From JBJMQS01 sp045802605 (GTDB lineage Bacteria; Planctomycetota; Planctomycetia; Gemmatales; Gemmataceae): a stretch of DNA of 60,275 nucleotides. Below the pieces are notes generated by a model, which worked only from the letters and a program-made list of their open reading frames with translations, was not told where the DNA came from and made no database searches. The first letter of the stretch is position 1. The number at the start of each line of letters is the position of its first letter. Where the stretch lies: positions 1 to 60,275 of the forward strand of contig JBJMQS010000046.1 in NCBI GenBank assembly GCA_045802605.1, in the 5' to 3' direction. Made by a program: the position numbers and the translations under genes. Positions 35,001-44,359 of the stretch are shown piece by piece.

Positions 35001-36326
35001 TCAGTTCACCCGGCTGGGCGATGTCATTTGGATCGAGCCTTTGTCGTACACTTCCAGCACACCTTCTGGAACAACAAAGATTCGACTTCGCGCCGTCATG
35101 TCCGTTGTCGAGCGCAGGTCGGTATCGAGATTTACGTCCACGCTAAGATCAGTGCCGTTGGAGTACGGCTCGCTGACTTCCGCGACGCGATAGAAGTAGC
35201 CTTGCGGGGTTGCGATAATTACGCCCGACGTGGGGTTCTGGTCATACATCGTGGCGTCAAGAATCCAACTTCCTCGGCGAATCGCCGGCCGTGACTGCGA
35301 GGTCGGATCATAATGCAGCGTGACTTTGTTGCTTGTTTGGCCCGTCGTCAATGATTGATCGGGTGTGGCATAGTAGGAGGACTCATCGCTCGCGGAGTCC
35401 ACTGACCGCCGGAGATAAACGACGACGGACAGGTGAACATTAGTGCGGTCGGCGTTGACATCGCGACGAAGCAGATACGCAAAACTGTATTGGTCCGCAT
35501 GCTCGGGCGGTGCGCTCGCGGCCGCCATGCCGTTATCATCAAACGTCATGTCATCTTGCAAATAGAAACTTCGTGCCGCCAGATTTTTCGGAAGTTGCGT
35601 CCAAGATTGGAATTTCAGATTCGTCGTGGGCCCCGGATAACGAACTTCCTTCCATGACTCAACGCACATGGTTCGCCGCGGAATGGCGGTCGTCTTCGGG
35701 AGTGTCATATTGGCCGACGGAAGTCCTAACCACGTGGCTTGCGCGTTTGTTCCTCCACCAGCGGCCAGCCAGCCAATCGGGTCGAGATAAACAGGATAGC
35801 TGGGTGACGGGCTCAACGACGTCGCTTGGGCATTCGTTTCAGCCAGCGCAAGACTCGACCCGGAAACGGGAAGCGAGCTGAAGGGCAAGCCGGGTCGCTT
35901 GAAGGCAAAGTTCCTGGTAGTGATTCCGATGTTGGGATCATCCATCGCGTAAGGGAACCACCAAAGCATTTGGGGGTTTGTTACGGGGGTGTTTACCACC
36001 GACCCATTCCATTGGCCATCGACGTCAAAATAAGGAAACACCGGCGTATTCGTTACTGAGTTCACTGCAGTAGCGGAGGTCCCTCGAATCCGGAGCATCG
36101 TGCCATCGTTGGAGTTGAGCGACGCCGCGTCATCGCAGAGCCGTTTCCAATACATGCGAAACTGGGAGGCCGCGCTGGCGGCGACTTGTGCGGCGCGCTC
36201 GTTCTGCACGCCTTTGGCCATTGTCGTCGCGCCGACCGGGAACAGCGTCAATAGTGCAACTAAGCCCAGCGCCATGATGAAAATGGAGATGAGCACTTCG
36301 ATGAGGGTTGTGGCTGTGCGTTTCAT
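35001..36326 (-). CDS. Large prepilin-like protein (GspI-like)
   Basis: 441 aa. The N-terminus MKRTATTLIEVLISIFIMALGLVALL has the hydrophobic prepilin helix with the +5 Glu, but position -1 is Ala or Thr instead of Gly, so the cleavage site is atypical. The rest is a large exported domain of unknown fold, with no enzyme motif. Similar in arrangement to its neighbours. Probably a minor pseudopilin. It ends 14 nt before the following gene. Confidence 0.75.
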   Translation of the reverse strand: MKRTATTLIEVLISIFIMALGLVALLTLFPVGATTMAKGVQNERAAQVAASAASQFRMYWKRLCDDAASLNSNDGTMLRIRGTSATAVNSVTNTPVFPYFDVDGQWNGSVVNTPVTNPQMLWWFPYAMDDPNIGITTRNFAFKRPGLPFSSLPVSGSSLALAETNAQATSLSPSPSYPVYLDPIGWLAAGGGTNAQATWLGLPSANMTLPKTTAIPRRTMCVESWKEVRYPGPTTNLKFQSWTQLPKNLAARSFYLQDDMTFDDNGMAAASAPPEHADQYSFAYLLRRDVNADRTNVHLSVVVYLRRSVDSASDESSYYATPDQSLTTGQTSNKVTLHYDPTSQSRPAIRRGSWILDATMYDQNPTSGVIIATPQGYFYRVAEVSEPYSNGTDLSVDVNLDTDLRSTTDMTARSRIFVVPEGVLEVYDKGSIQMTSPSRVN

Positions 36327-36337
36327 GGTGCCACCTA

Positions 36338-37495
36338 TTACTCCACCGCGGACGACTTGCCGTCGCGGATGAATTTGTATGGGTCAGATAACTTTGGCAG
36401 ATTCGCATTCTGCTTGATCACTTCCGTATTAACCGGATGAGCCGTGACCTGTCCCGTCCGGCAGTGGATCACGATCAGGCGATTGTCGCCTGGCGGCAGA
36501 TCATAGCGGTTGGGTTGCCCCGGTTGCCCAGGAAGATCTGTTTCCCCTAGTGAATAGTCGCGCACCCAAAGGATGATGCGGCCATAGCTGCCCAGTCCAC
36601 CCGTGACTTGGCCCGTGCGATCGAACACGATGTCGAACTGACCCGCGCCTGTAGCAGCAGTAATTGAGGGAGCGGGCATCGATCGAGTATTTGGCAATTT
36701 CGCGGACAGAATCTTCATGACATCGATGGCCGTGTTGGAGGGAAGCTCTAACTCCGGTTCGCCCGCGATCGGTTGCATCCCGCGCGTGATGCGACCCGCC
36801 GGCAGGGCCTGCGGCGGACTTTGCCCGGCCACAAACTTTTCATCACGTGTGCGATGCAGCACAAACACCGAGTCCGTGGGATTCGACGACGGCACTGAGA
36901 TCGCGTCCGTCACCAAGTAATAGCGCGATGAACCGAACTCGATAATGTCGCCTTTTTGAAACGTGCCCTGGAGATTGCGGCCCGGCAGCCAAAGCAGGTA
37001 CTGCCAGCCATTGGGATTCATGCCAGGGTCAACCAAATCGCGGTAGCTTTGATAAAAGCTCGCGAAATTGGGGGCAGGCTTGGACGCTTCTACTGTGTAG
37101 AGCCGATTCAATTCCGTACGCGCATCGTTTTGAAACGAGACGCGCTGGGCCTGAGTAAACTCAAACGGCGTGACTGAGATATCTTCCGGTTGCTCGATGT
37201 AAACGAATTTGTGGTAGAGGTCTTGTTGCTGCACGCCGTTAATCGGTGGCAGCGTCGGCTCAAGGCTAGGATCAGTGACTAAGCGCAAACCGCGGGGTGC
37301 CCCGTCGCGCACGGCTCGCTGCCGGGCGATTTGCAGCCAGCCTTGAAGCTGCCGGGCGGCATCCGGGACACGCGCCTGATCCAACATCTTGGGTCCAAAC
37401 AGGACCACAATTCCGGCGAGCGTCCCCATGATCGCCATCACGACGAGGAGTTCGACCAGCGTGATGGCCCGGCGTATTGTGCGCGCAGGTTTCAT
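36338..37495 (-). CDS. Large prepilin-like protein (GspH-like)
   Basis: 385 aa. RRAITLVELLVVMAIMGTLAGIVVLF is a prepilin helix with +5 Glu; the residue before Ile is Ala, not Gly. After it, DAARQLQGWLQIARQRAVRDG is the helix typical of GspH/FimT minor pilins, which normally are near 170 aa. The remaining 300 residues are Pro-rich and without recognised domain. It starts 2 nt after the stop of the previous gene, so translation is coupled. Confidence 0.8.
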   Translation of the reverse strand: MKPARTIRRAITLVELLVVMAIMGTLAGIVVLFGPKMLDQARVPDAARQLQGWLQIARQRAVRDGAPRGLRLVTDPSLEPTLPPINGVQQQDLYHKFVYIEQPEDISVTPFEFTQAQRVSFQNDARTELNRLYTVEASKPAPNFASFYQSYRDLVDPGMNPNGWQYLLWLPGRNLQGTFQKGDIIEFGSSRYYLVTDAISVPSSNPTDSVFVLHRTRDEKFVAGQSPPQALPAGRITRGMQPIAGEPELELPSNTAIDVMKILSAKLPNTRSMPAPSITAATGAGQFDIVFDRTGQVTGGLGSYGRIILWVRDYSLGETDLPGQPGQPNRYDLPPGDNRLIVIHCRTGQVTAHPVNTEVIKQNANLPKLSDPYKFIRDGKSSAVE

Positions 37496-37497
37496 GG

Positions 37498-38631
37498 CTA
37501 GTCCCCTCGCGCCGCGGTTTGCCGCAGACGGTGTGAGTAGATGTTGTCGAGAGCACCAGAGCCGGTCAGAACCATTTCCGTATTGCCGGCGGCCGGCGTA
37601 AGGCCACCCAGGTCACTATCGAGGCCGTACGACACAATGATGGGTACCATTCGGCGGTTCACGGCTTGACCCAACGCAGGTGAAACCGGAGGCTGGATTT
37701 GCCGATGAAGCAAAGTCTCGAATGGATGTTGCCCATTGATCGTGGGCGGTGTCCACTTGCTGTAACTGGGGTGAAGTAGTAATCGCTCAGGGTCTTGCGA
37801 ATCTTGTCGCTCTTTCGAGATATCGAATGGCGTTGTTGTACGCTCGATATCCAGATCGCTGGTGCTGGTTCCTGTTCCCAAGTCATAGGCTGGGAAAATG
37901 TAGAACTGCAAAGGATTGCCCCAAGCGTCGATTAAGTAAGTGAAGCCGTTCTCGTTGGCCAAGTACCTCGAACCGACTAATTGTTCCAATGAAATCGTTG
38001 GCAATCCTGAGCGCGACTGCTGAAGTGCCATCGCCAGCAAGATGGATGATTCATTGGCTGGATTGACCGTGCTTCCAAAAACCGCAGTGAGGTACGAAGG
38101 CTTTGCGGTCGTGTTAACATTTGCTTTCGCCGACGTGCTCGGGTTGGTCACAGTCGCGCTTGTTACCCGAAGATAAGTTGGAGTCGAAGCACCGGCGATG
38201 CGGTCAGGCCCTAAGACAGTGCGCGCAGTTGTCTCGGTGGTAGTTCCTTGCGTCAATACCTGTGCAAAGGAGATGGGGAATTCCTGCTTCAGCCGGAATT
38301 TCACGTATAGCAATCGCGCTCGGTCGTCCCGCCGCGGATGCGGCTTGGGCGCGGTGGTCGAATTGTCCGCCAGCGTAATCAAATTCTGCTTTACATCGGC
38401 GGGCAAGGAGTCGTACTCCTTTTTTGCCCCATCGCCAACCGCTTTCCAATGTTGATCCAGCACGGTCGCCAGCTTGCGAAGCGTCGTCTCGGTAAAGCCC
38501 TTTTCCTGTGACTCACGCACACGGAACACGGCACCGGCCGTCAACGCGGTGAGCATTGACACGATCGCAATCACGATCAATAGCTCAATGAGCGTGATGC
38601 CGCGCCGCGAGTGTCGAGTTGTCATCTTCAT
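37498..38631 (-). CDS. Prepilin-like protein
   Basis: 377 aa starting ATG 38631, preceded by AAGGAG; the upstream GTG is discarded. RRGITLIELLIVIAIVSMLTAL gives a normal Gly-Ile cleavage site and +5 Glu. A helix rich in Lys/Glu follows (RESQEKGFTETTLRKLATVL). The long C-terminal part has no recognised domain. It is one of the five pseudopilins of this operon. Confidence 0.78.
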   Translation of the reverse strand: MKMTTRHSRRGITLIELLIVIAIVSMLTALTAGAVFRVRESQEKGFTETTLRKLATVLDQHWKAVGDGAKKEYDSLPADVKQNLITLADNSTTAPKPHPRRDDRARLLYVKFRLKQEFPISFAQVLTQGTTTETTARTVLGPDRIAGASTPTYLRVTSATVTNPSTSAKANVNTTAKPSYLTAVFGSTVNPANESSILLAMALQQSRSGLPTISLEQLVGSRYLANENGFTYLIDAWGNPLQFYIFPAYDLGTGTSTSDLDIERTTTPFDISKERQDSQDPERLLLHPSYSKWTPPTINGQHPFETLLHRQIQPPVSPALGQAVNRRMVPIIVSYGLDSDLGGLTPAAGNTEMVLTGSGALDNIYSHRLRQTAARGD

Positions 38632-38643
38632 GATGCGCACTCC

Positions 38644-39699
38644 TTACTGCGGCGTACCGAGTTTGGTGCCGTGGAAGTTACTGAGGTCATCGCCCGCTTC
38701 GTTTTCCCGGTCGATGGGCGTGTTGGCGGGCGTAAGGAAGTCGCCGTTTTCCCAAATGATGCAATTGAGACGATTGGGCGAAGTGCTCAACGTCTGGAAA
38801 TTGCCCACGCGCTTGTTTTTGCCGGCGGAGATCAATTGAAATCCGTTTGGATTATGGAACCGGTTTTGCGCGTTATTGAGATTCTGCGAATTCATGAACG
38901 GTGCGATTTGAAACGGCGAAATCGATGTCCAACTCGCCGGAGGATTGACCACCTGAGCGCTCGTGCCATTGACAACATCCGTGCCGTAAGGGTTATAGTC
39001 GTTGCCCGACTTATACGACGAGAAATAAAAGTACGGCATATCGTTTTGGCCCGAGGCGAACGAATCCAGGTAGACGAATGTTGCCGGATTGATTGGACTT
39101 AATGGCGTATTGAATGGCGAAATCATGAGCCGCGTGACATCGAATTCAAACGACACACTACCTCTTTGCTTACTCGGTGTGGCGCTCGTCGGGTCGGGCC
39201 ACGGGTTTACCGGATCCGAGGTAAAGCCAAACGGTGCGGCAGTAGTTCCAGTGCTAATGACTCGTCCGCCCAAAAAGAACACTAGGCACTCGCAGCCATT
39301 CAGCGTGATCTTTGATGTTGGGTTGTTGTCGCCTGTCCAGCCAATAAAGGTCGGCTCGCCCGGCTTTCCGGGGTTCGTTTGCGTGGCAATGCGGGGAAAC
39401 ATTTGCAGTAGAAACTTCTTGCTCTCGCGCTCGATGGGAATCGAGGTATTATAGTTCCACAGCGCATTCTTCAACACAAGTTGGCTTGGCATGTAACCCA
39501 CGCCGTACTTCTGTTTGAAGTTTTCGATGCCCGTGGCAATCTGTTGGATCTCCGCGCCGGCTTTCATGTCATAGGCCGTCTGCTGAGCGCGAAACACCGC
39601 GCCTGCGGCCAACGCGAACAGAATCGAGAGGATCGTGATCACCACGATCACTTCGACCAGGGTGAAGCCCGGCCGGCTCTTGTCGCTGCGAATGTACAT
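38644..39699 (-). CDS. Prepilin-like protein, possible major pseudopilin (GspG-like)
   Basis: 351 aa starting ATG 39699 with AAGGAG 7 nt upstream; the upstream ATG is discarded. PGFTLVEVIVVITILSILFALAA is a classical prepilin N-terminus (Gly/Phe, +5 Glu). AGAEIQQIATGIENFKQKYGVGYMP resembles the GspG helix and turn. GspG is normally near 145 aa, so this is also enlarged. First pseudopilin after GspF, the position GspG usually takes. Confidence 0.78.
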   Translation of the reverse strand: MYIRSDKSRPGFTLVEVIVVITILSILFALAAGAVFRAQQTAYDMKAGAEIQQIATGIENFKQKYGVGYMPSQLVLKNALWNYNTSIPIERESKKFLLQMFPRIATQTNPGKPGEPTFIGWTGDNNPTSKITLNGCECLVFFLGGRVISTGTTAAPFGFTSDPVNPWPDPTSATPSKQRGSVSFEFDVTRLMISPFNTPLSPINPATFVYLDSFASGQNDMPYFYFSSYKSGNDYNPYGTDVVNGTSAQVVNPPASWTSISPFQIAPFMNSQNLNNAQNRFHNPNGFQLISAGKNKRVGNFQTLSTSPNRLNCIIWENGDFLTPANTPIDRENEAGDDLSNFHGTKLGTPQ

Positions 39700-39734
39700 G
39701 GGTCTCTCCTTCGCTTTCCGGTTCCGTGCCACCC

Positions 39735-40976
39735 TTACTTGCTCAACCCTTCCAACAGCTTGACCAACGGCAAGAACAACGCGATGACGATGCCGCCGAT
39801 GATGAAGCCCAACACCACGATCATGATCGGTTCGAGTGTGCTGATGAGGCCTTTGACCAGAGTGTCCACTTCTTCGTCGTAGAAGTCGGCCACCTTGTAA
39901 AGCATCGTGTCGAGGTCGCCGGTTTCTTCGCCGACCTCGATCATGTTCACGACCATGTCGTCCACGAGTCGGCTCTGCCGCATGGGGTCGGCGATTGTTT
40001 CACCTTCGCGAATCGACTCGTAGACGCGGGAGAAGCATCGCTCGAAGACAAGGTTGTTCGAGGTCTCTTTCACGATTGCCAGCGACTCGAGAATGGGCAC
40101 GCCCGACGCGATGAGCGTGCCCAGCGTCCGCATGGTTCTTGCCACGATCGATTTTTCGAGAATCTTGCCAGTGAGCGGTATCCACAGCTTCATCTTGTCG
40201 GTGGCGTAGGCCCCCGTCTTATTCATCCGAATCAACTTGTAGAGCAGGTACATCACCAAGGGGAAGACGGGCAAGACCCACCAATAGGTGGCGAACCACA
40301 ACGACGTCTGAATGAGCACCTCGGTCGCCCAAGGCAACTGCATCTTGAAGTCTTGGAAAATCTTTTGGAACTTCGGAATGACCGAGATCATGATGAAGGT
40401 CAAGATGCCGACCGCGACGAAGATCACGACGCACGGATAAACCATGGCGCCGATGATTTTGCGCTTGAGGGTCTGGGACTTTTCTTTGAAGTCCGCGAGA
40501 CGCTGCAAGATGATTTCGAGTGCACCGCCGGCTTCACCGGCTTTGACCATGTTGACGTAGAGCCGGTCGAAGCACTTCGGATGTTTGCCCAACGATTCGG
40601 ACAACGCGGTGCCGGACTCGACATCGTCCACCACGTCGATCAAGGCGTTCTTGAGAATGCCGGGCTTCATCTGGTTTTCGAGAATGCGAAGGCTGCGAAG
40701 CACTGGCAGGCCGGCGTCTTGTAACGTGGAGAACTGACGGGTAAAGGTACAAAGTTGCTTGCCCGACACGCCACCAATGGTGAGCGTTGTGGTCTTTCGC
40801 TTCTTGCCGGTCTTTTTCTTGCCCTTCTTGGCGGCCTGTGCGACGGCAGTGAGCTTCGTGACGAAGTAGCCCATCTGCCGGATCTTCTGTTGAGCTTCTT
40901 CTTCGCTCAACGCGTCGATCGAGTCTTTGACCTCGGAACCCGAGGTATCCATTGCTTCGAACTTGTAAGTCGGCAT
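39735..40976 (-). CDS. gspF: Type II secretion/type IV pilus platform protein GspF/PilC
   Basis: 413 aa with the usual two GspF domains, each ending in membrane helices (about 200-225, 245-265, 385-405). Conserved segments are FTRQFSTLQDAGLPVLRSL, MVKAGEAGGALEIILQRLADF, MVNMIEVGEETGDLDTMLYKVADFYDEEVD. It forms the inner-membrane platform on which the ATPases act. N-terminal MPTYKFEAMDTSG is family-typical. It lies 35 nt upstream of the first pseudopilin gene. Confidence 0.93.
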   Translation of the reverse strand: MPTYKFEAMDTSGSEVKDSIDALSEEEAQQKIRQMGYFVTKLTAVAQAAKKGKKKTGKKRKTTTLTIGGVSGKQLCTFTRQFSTLQDAGLPVLRSLRILENQMKPGILKNALIDVVDDVESGTALSESLGKHPKCFDRLYVNMVKAGEAGGALEIILQRLADFKEKSQTLKRKIIGAMVYPCVVIFVAVGILTFIMISVIPKFQKIFQDFKMQLPWATEVLIQTSLWFATYWWVLPVFPLVMYLLYKLIRMNKTGAYATDKMKLWIPLTGKILEKSIVARTMRTLGTLIASGVPILESLAIVKETSNNLVFERCFSRVYESIREGETIADPMRQSRLVDDMVVNMIEVGEETGDLDTMLYKVADFYDEEVDTLVKGLISTLEPIMIVVLGFIIGGIVIALFLPLVKLLEGLSK

Positions 40977-40996
40977 AGCTCACTCGCTTCGCTCAC

Positions 40997-41078
40997 AGTG
41001 GTCAGTTGTCAGTGGCCAGTGGTCAGAAAAACCACAATCCACACTCACTGAGCCACGTCCCGTTCTTAACTGACCACT
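40997..41078 (-). repeat. AGTGGTCAG unit repeats at the gspE-gspF junction
   Basis: AGTGGTCAG occurs at 40997-41005 and 41018-41026 with a near copy between; an inverted copy CTGACCACT is at 41070-41078. The inverted copy includes two bases of the gspE TAG stop. Tandem orientation, so it may modulate rather than end transcription. Confidence 0.5.
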
Positions 41079-42924
41079 ATCCTTCGTCTTCCATCACCGT
41101 TTCACGGGCGACTTCATCGATCGTCGTCACACCCTCGTAGAGAGCTTTCAGGCCCGCGTCTCGCAGCGTCGAGAATCCTTTGGAGCGCACCGTCTGACGC
41201 AGCACGTCGGTCGAGGCGCCCTGGCTGATCAAATCGCGGATGTCATCATCTAGGATGATCAATTCATAAAGGCCGCAGCGGCCCTTGAACCCGAGGTTGT
41301 TGCATTTGTCGCAGCCGGCCCCGTAGTAGAACTTCTTGCCGACAATGTCCCCGGCGCGCAGATTCAACTCGAGTAGTTGTTCCGGTCCTGGCTCGTACTC
41401 GGTGCGGCAGTTGGTACAGATCTTGCGCACCAGCCGTTGGGCCAAGATGCCTTCCACGGTGGCCGTGATCAGGAATGGCTCGACACCCATATCGCGGAGC
41501 CGGGTGATTGTGCTCGGCGCGTCGTTGGTGTGCAGCGTGCTGAACACCATGTGCCCAGTGAGCGATGCCTGCACGGCGATTTGAGCGGTCTCGAGGTCGC
41601 GAATCTCGCCGACAAGAATGATGTCCGGGTCTTGCCGGAGAATGGCTCGCAGCGCGATGGCAAAGGTCAGATCGATTTCGTGATTGATCGGCACCTGGAC
41701 GATGCCGTCAATTTCGTACTCGACTGGGTCCTCGGTCGTGATGATCTTGTCGGTGATCTGGTTGAGCTCATTCAACCCGGAGTACAGCGTTGTCGTCTTG
41801 CCGGCACCGGTCGGGCCGGTGACGAGAACGATGCCGTTCGGCTTGTGAATGATCTCGCGGAAGCGACTCAGGATCAGAGGGTCCATGCCCAGGCGATCCA
41901 GGTCGAGATTCACAACCGTGCGGTCAAGAATTCGAATGACCACGCTCTCGCCGAACATCGTCGGCAGAATGCTAACGCGCAAATCGACTTGGTTGCCGCC
42001 GACGTTGAGCTCGATCCGCCCGTCTTGCGGCAAACGCCGCTCGGCGATGTCGAGGTTCGACATGACCTTGATGCGACTCGAGATTGCTCGTTCGAGGTGG
42101 CGCGGTGGGGGCACCATTTCCATTAGCACGCCGTCGCAGCGTGCGCGGATCTTGTACTCTTCTTCGAACGGCTCGAAGTGCACGTCGGAGGCGCGGTCGC
42201 GGATCGACATGAGCAAGATCATGTTGATCAGCTTGCGCACTGGGGCCGAGTCCGCGATCTCCATCAAGTCGCCGATGTCGATCGAGGTTTCCCGCTGCCG
42301 GCCACCAACCTTGGTGTCTTCGAGCGATTGAATAATGTCGAGAATCGATTCCTGCGGTTTGCCGGCGTAGGCCTCCTTGGAGGCTTCATCGATTTGGAAC
42401 TGCGGAGCGAGCGTCGCCAGCACGTGCTTGACGCCGAGGAAATTCCGCAAGTCGTCGAGAGCCGCGAGGTTGCCCGGATCAGACATGACCACTGTGAGCG
42501 TGTCGTCCTCGAACGATAGCGGCAGGATCTTGTAAACCGACGCCATGTTCTCGGGAACGAGCTTCATCGCTTCAGGCGTCGGCTTTGTCTCTTCGAGGTT
42601 GACGACCTTGATGCCATGCTGTTCGGCCTTGGCCTGCAGCAGTTGCTCAGTATTGATGAGGCCGCGATCGAGGACAATCTGTTCGAGCGGAGAATCGGTG
42701 GAGCGAACTTCGAAGAGCAATTCATCGAGCTGGGATTCATCGAGATAGCCCAAGTCCACGAGCACCTGGCCAAGCTTGCGGTTGGTGCTGTCGCCGGCCC
42801 ACGCCTTGGGACGCGGAGCATCGACCTTCTTGGGTTCCGGCTTCTTGCCCGTCGGCTTGAGCGCAGGCTTGCCCTTGCCTGGGTCAGGCTTCTTGGGGTC
42901 CGGCTTGTTCGGTGTCGGCGGCAT
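41077..42924 (-). CDS. gspE: Type II secretion/type IV pilus assembly ATPase GspE/PilB
   Basis: 615 aa. A Lys/Pro-rich leader (PDPKKPDPGKGKPALK) precedes an MshEN-type domain (about 50-170). Walker A GPTGAGKTT is near 370, Asp-box VGEIRD, and the C-terminal zinc site has CTNC and CDKC. Full motifs, so likely active as hexamer. AAGGA lies 6 nt before the ATG. Together with the second ATPase and PilT it drives pseudopilus extension or retraction. N-terminal Lys/Pro tail is unusual for the family and probably contacts partners. Confidence 0.94.
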   Translation of the reverse strand: MPPTPNKPDPKKPDPGKGKPALKPTGKKPEPKKVDAPRPKAWAGDSTNRKLGQVLVDLGYLDESQLDELLFEVRSTDSPLEQIVLDRGLINTEQLLQAKAEQHGIKVVNLEETKPTPEAMKLVPENMASVYKILPLSFEDDTLTVVMSDPGNLAALDDLRNFLGVKHVLATLAPQFQIDEASKEAYAGKPQESILDIIQSLEDTKVGGRQRETSIDIGDLMEIADSAPVRKLINMILLMSIRDRASDVHFEPFEEEYKIRARCDGVLMEMVPPPRHLERAISSRIKVMSNLDIAERRLPQDGRIELNVGGNQVDLRVSILPTMFGESVVIRILDRTVVNLDLDRLGMDPLILSRFREIIHKPNGIVLVTGPTGAGKTTTLYSGLNELNQITDKIITTEDPVEYEIDGIVQVPINHEIDLTFAIALRAILRQDPDIILVGEIRDLETAQIAVQASLTGHMVFSTLHTNDAPSTITRLRDMGVEPFLITATVEGILAQRLVRKICTNCRTEYEPGPEQLLELNLRAGDIVGKKFYYGAGCDKCNNLGFKGRCGLYELIILDDDIRDLISQGASTDVLRQTVRSKGFSTLRDAGLKALYEGVTTIDEVARETVMEDEG

Positions 42925-42951
42925 CCCTAATCCTTCGGAATTCAGATTTCA

Positions 42952-43022
42952 GAATGCAGAAGTCAGAACCAAAGCCACAGAACGTTCGCCATTCTGACTT
43001 CTCAAATCTGACTTCTGCATTC
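42952..43022 (-). repeat. GCAGAAGTCAG palindrome between pilT and gspE
   Basis: 14-bp perfect arms GAATGCAGAAGTCA (42952-42965) and TGACTTCTGCATTC (43009-43022); an extra inverted copy TTCTGACTTCT lies between. Same-strand junction. A member of the palindrome families described in the findings. Confidence 0.6.
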
Positions 43023-43024
43023 GG

Positions 43025-44167
43025 TTATTCCTCTTCCTCTTCGATATCCTCGTCTTCGTCCTCGTACTCTTCGTCTTCTTCTTCGAAGATGCCACGCTCG
43101 GCCTGAGTGATTCGTGCGGCCAATTCCGTGGGCTTTGAAGATCGCAACAAGATCTCTTCCTTCTCGCACAAGCCGTCTTTCCAAAGTTTGAAAAGACTCT
43201 CGTCGAGCAAGAACATGCCGTGACGTCGGCCGGTCTGAATGGCCGAGTCGATGCGGTAGACCTTGTTTTCGCGGATGAGGTTGCGAATGGCGGGCGTGAC
43301 CACCATCATCTCGTACGCCGCCACCAGGCCATCGGGCTTGCGAGGCAGAAGGCCCTGCGACAACACGCCGATGAGCGCGGTGGAAAGCTGCGTGCGGATC
43401 TGGTCCTGCTGTTCCTTCGGGAACACGTCAATGATTCGGTTGATCGTGCTCGCGGCACCGGAGGTGTGCAGCGTGGCAAAGACGACGTGGCCGGTTTCGG
43501 CCGCTTCAATGGCGGCGTGAATCGTTTCGAGGTCTCGCATTTCACCGACGAGGATGACGTCGGGGTCCATACGCAACGCGCGGCGAATCGCTTCGGGGAA
43601 GTTCGGCACGTCCACGCCGATCTCGCGCTGATTGACCGTGCACTTGAGATGCTTGTGGTAATACTCGATCGGGTCTTCCATCGTGATGATGTGCCGATCG
43701 TAGTTGTTGTTGATGAAGTTAATCATCGAGGCCAAGCTCGTCGTCTTTCCGGAGCCAGTCGGACCGGTGACTAGGAGCAGGCCGCGGGGTTGAACAATGA
43801 GAGAGCGGATAGCTTCGGGCATGCCGATCTGCTCAAACGACAAGAAGGTGCTCGGGATGCGTCGCATGACCATCCCGATAGTGCCCTTCTGCTTGAAGAT
43901 GGCAGTACGGAAGCGGTTGCCGTCGGTGAACTCAATGGCGAAGTCGGCTCCACCCGACTGCTGAAGCTCCTGCTGGCAGCGGTCTGGGGTGATGGACTTC
44001 ATCAATGCGGTGGTGTCATCCGAGTCGAGCACCTTGGCGTCGAGCTTTCGGAGCCGGCCATGGAGCCGGATCACTGGTGGTTGCCCGACAGAGATATGGA
44101 GGTCACTGGCTTTGAGCTGAATGACCGTGGTCAGCAGTTTATCGATGACGGGAGACGTCACTGGCAT
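43025..44167 (-). CDS. pilT: Twitching/retraction ATPase PilT with acidic tail
   Basis: 380 aa. KASDLHISVGQPPVIRLHG is the PilT N-terminal motif; Walker A GPTGSGKTT is near 133; MEDPIEY and VGEMRD (Asp box and Walker B), TGHVVFATLHTSGAASTINRIID follow. The C-terminus has a striking acidic tail: 17 of the last 19 residues are Glu or Asp. PilT powers pilus retraction. Start ATG 44167 has GAGG only 2 nt upstream, so GTG 44161 (8 nt spacing) is also plausible. Confidence 0.93.
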   Translation of the reverse strand: MPVTSPVIDKLLTTVIQLKASDLHISVGQPPVIRLHGRLRKLDAKVLDSDDTTALMKSITPDRCQQELQQSGGADFAIEFTDGNRFRTAIFKQKGTIGMVMRRIPSTFLSFEQIGMPEAIRSLIVQPRGLLLVTGPTGSGKTTSLASMINFINNNYDRHIITMEDPIEYYHKHLKCTVNQREIGVDVPNFPEAIRRALRMDPDVILVGEMRDLETIHAAIEAAETGHVVFATLHTSGAASTINRIIDVFPKEQQDQIRTQLSTALIGVLSQGLLPRKPDGLVAAYEMMVVTPAIRNLIRENKVYRIDSAIQTGRRHGMFLLDESLFKLWKDGLCEKEEILLRSSKPTELAARITQAERGIFEEEDEEYEDEDEDIEEEEE

Positions 44168-44269
44168 TTCCTCACGGTGAAATCGAACAGTTCCTCGGGG
44201 GAAATCGGCTCACCGTTTCGTCGTAAAGCCTGCACGGTCTAGACTTTCTCCGCCCGAATTATCGCGAGA

Positions 44270-44286
44270 GTTGACCTCGGGTCAAC
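44270..44286. promoter_or_regulatory. GTTGACC palindrome upstream of pilT
   Basis: GTTGACC-TCG-GGTCAAC, perfect 7-bp arms with a 3-nt centre, about 100 nt upstream of the pilT start in the gap to the upstream ATPase. Could be an operator; no protein is known. Confidence 0.3.
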
Positions 44287-44359
44287 AAATTGGGGAATTT
44301 CTTAGGCTGACCTCGCCGGCCGCAAGTCGTTATTTCCTTGCGAGTTGGCGACTGGGCAC

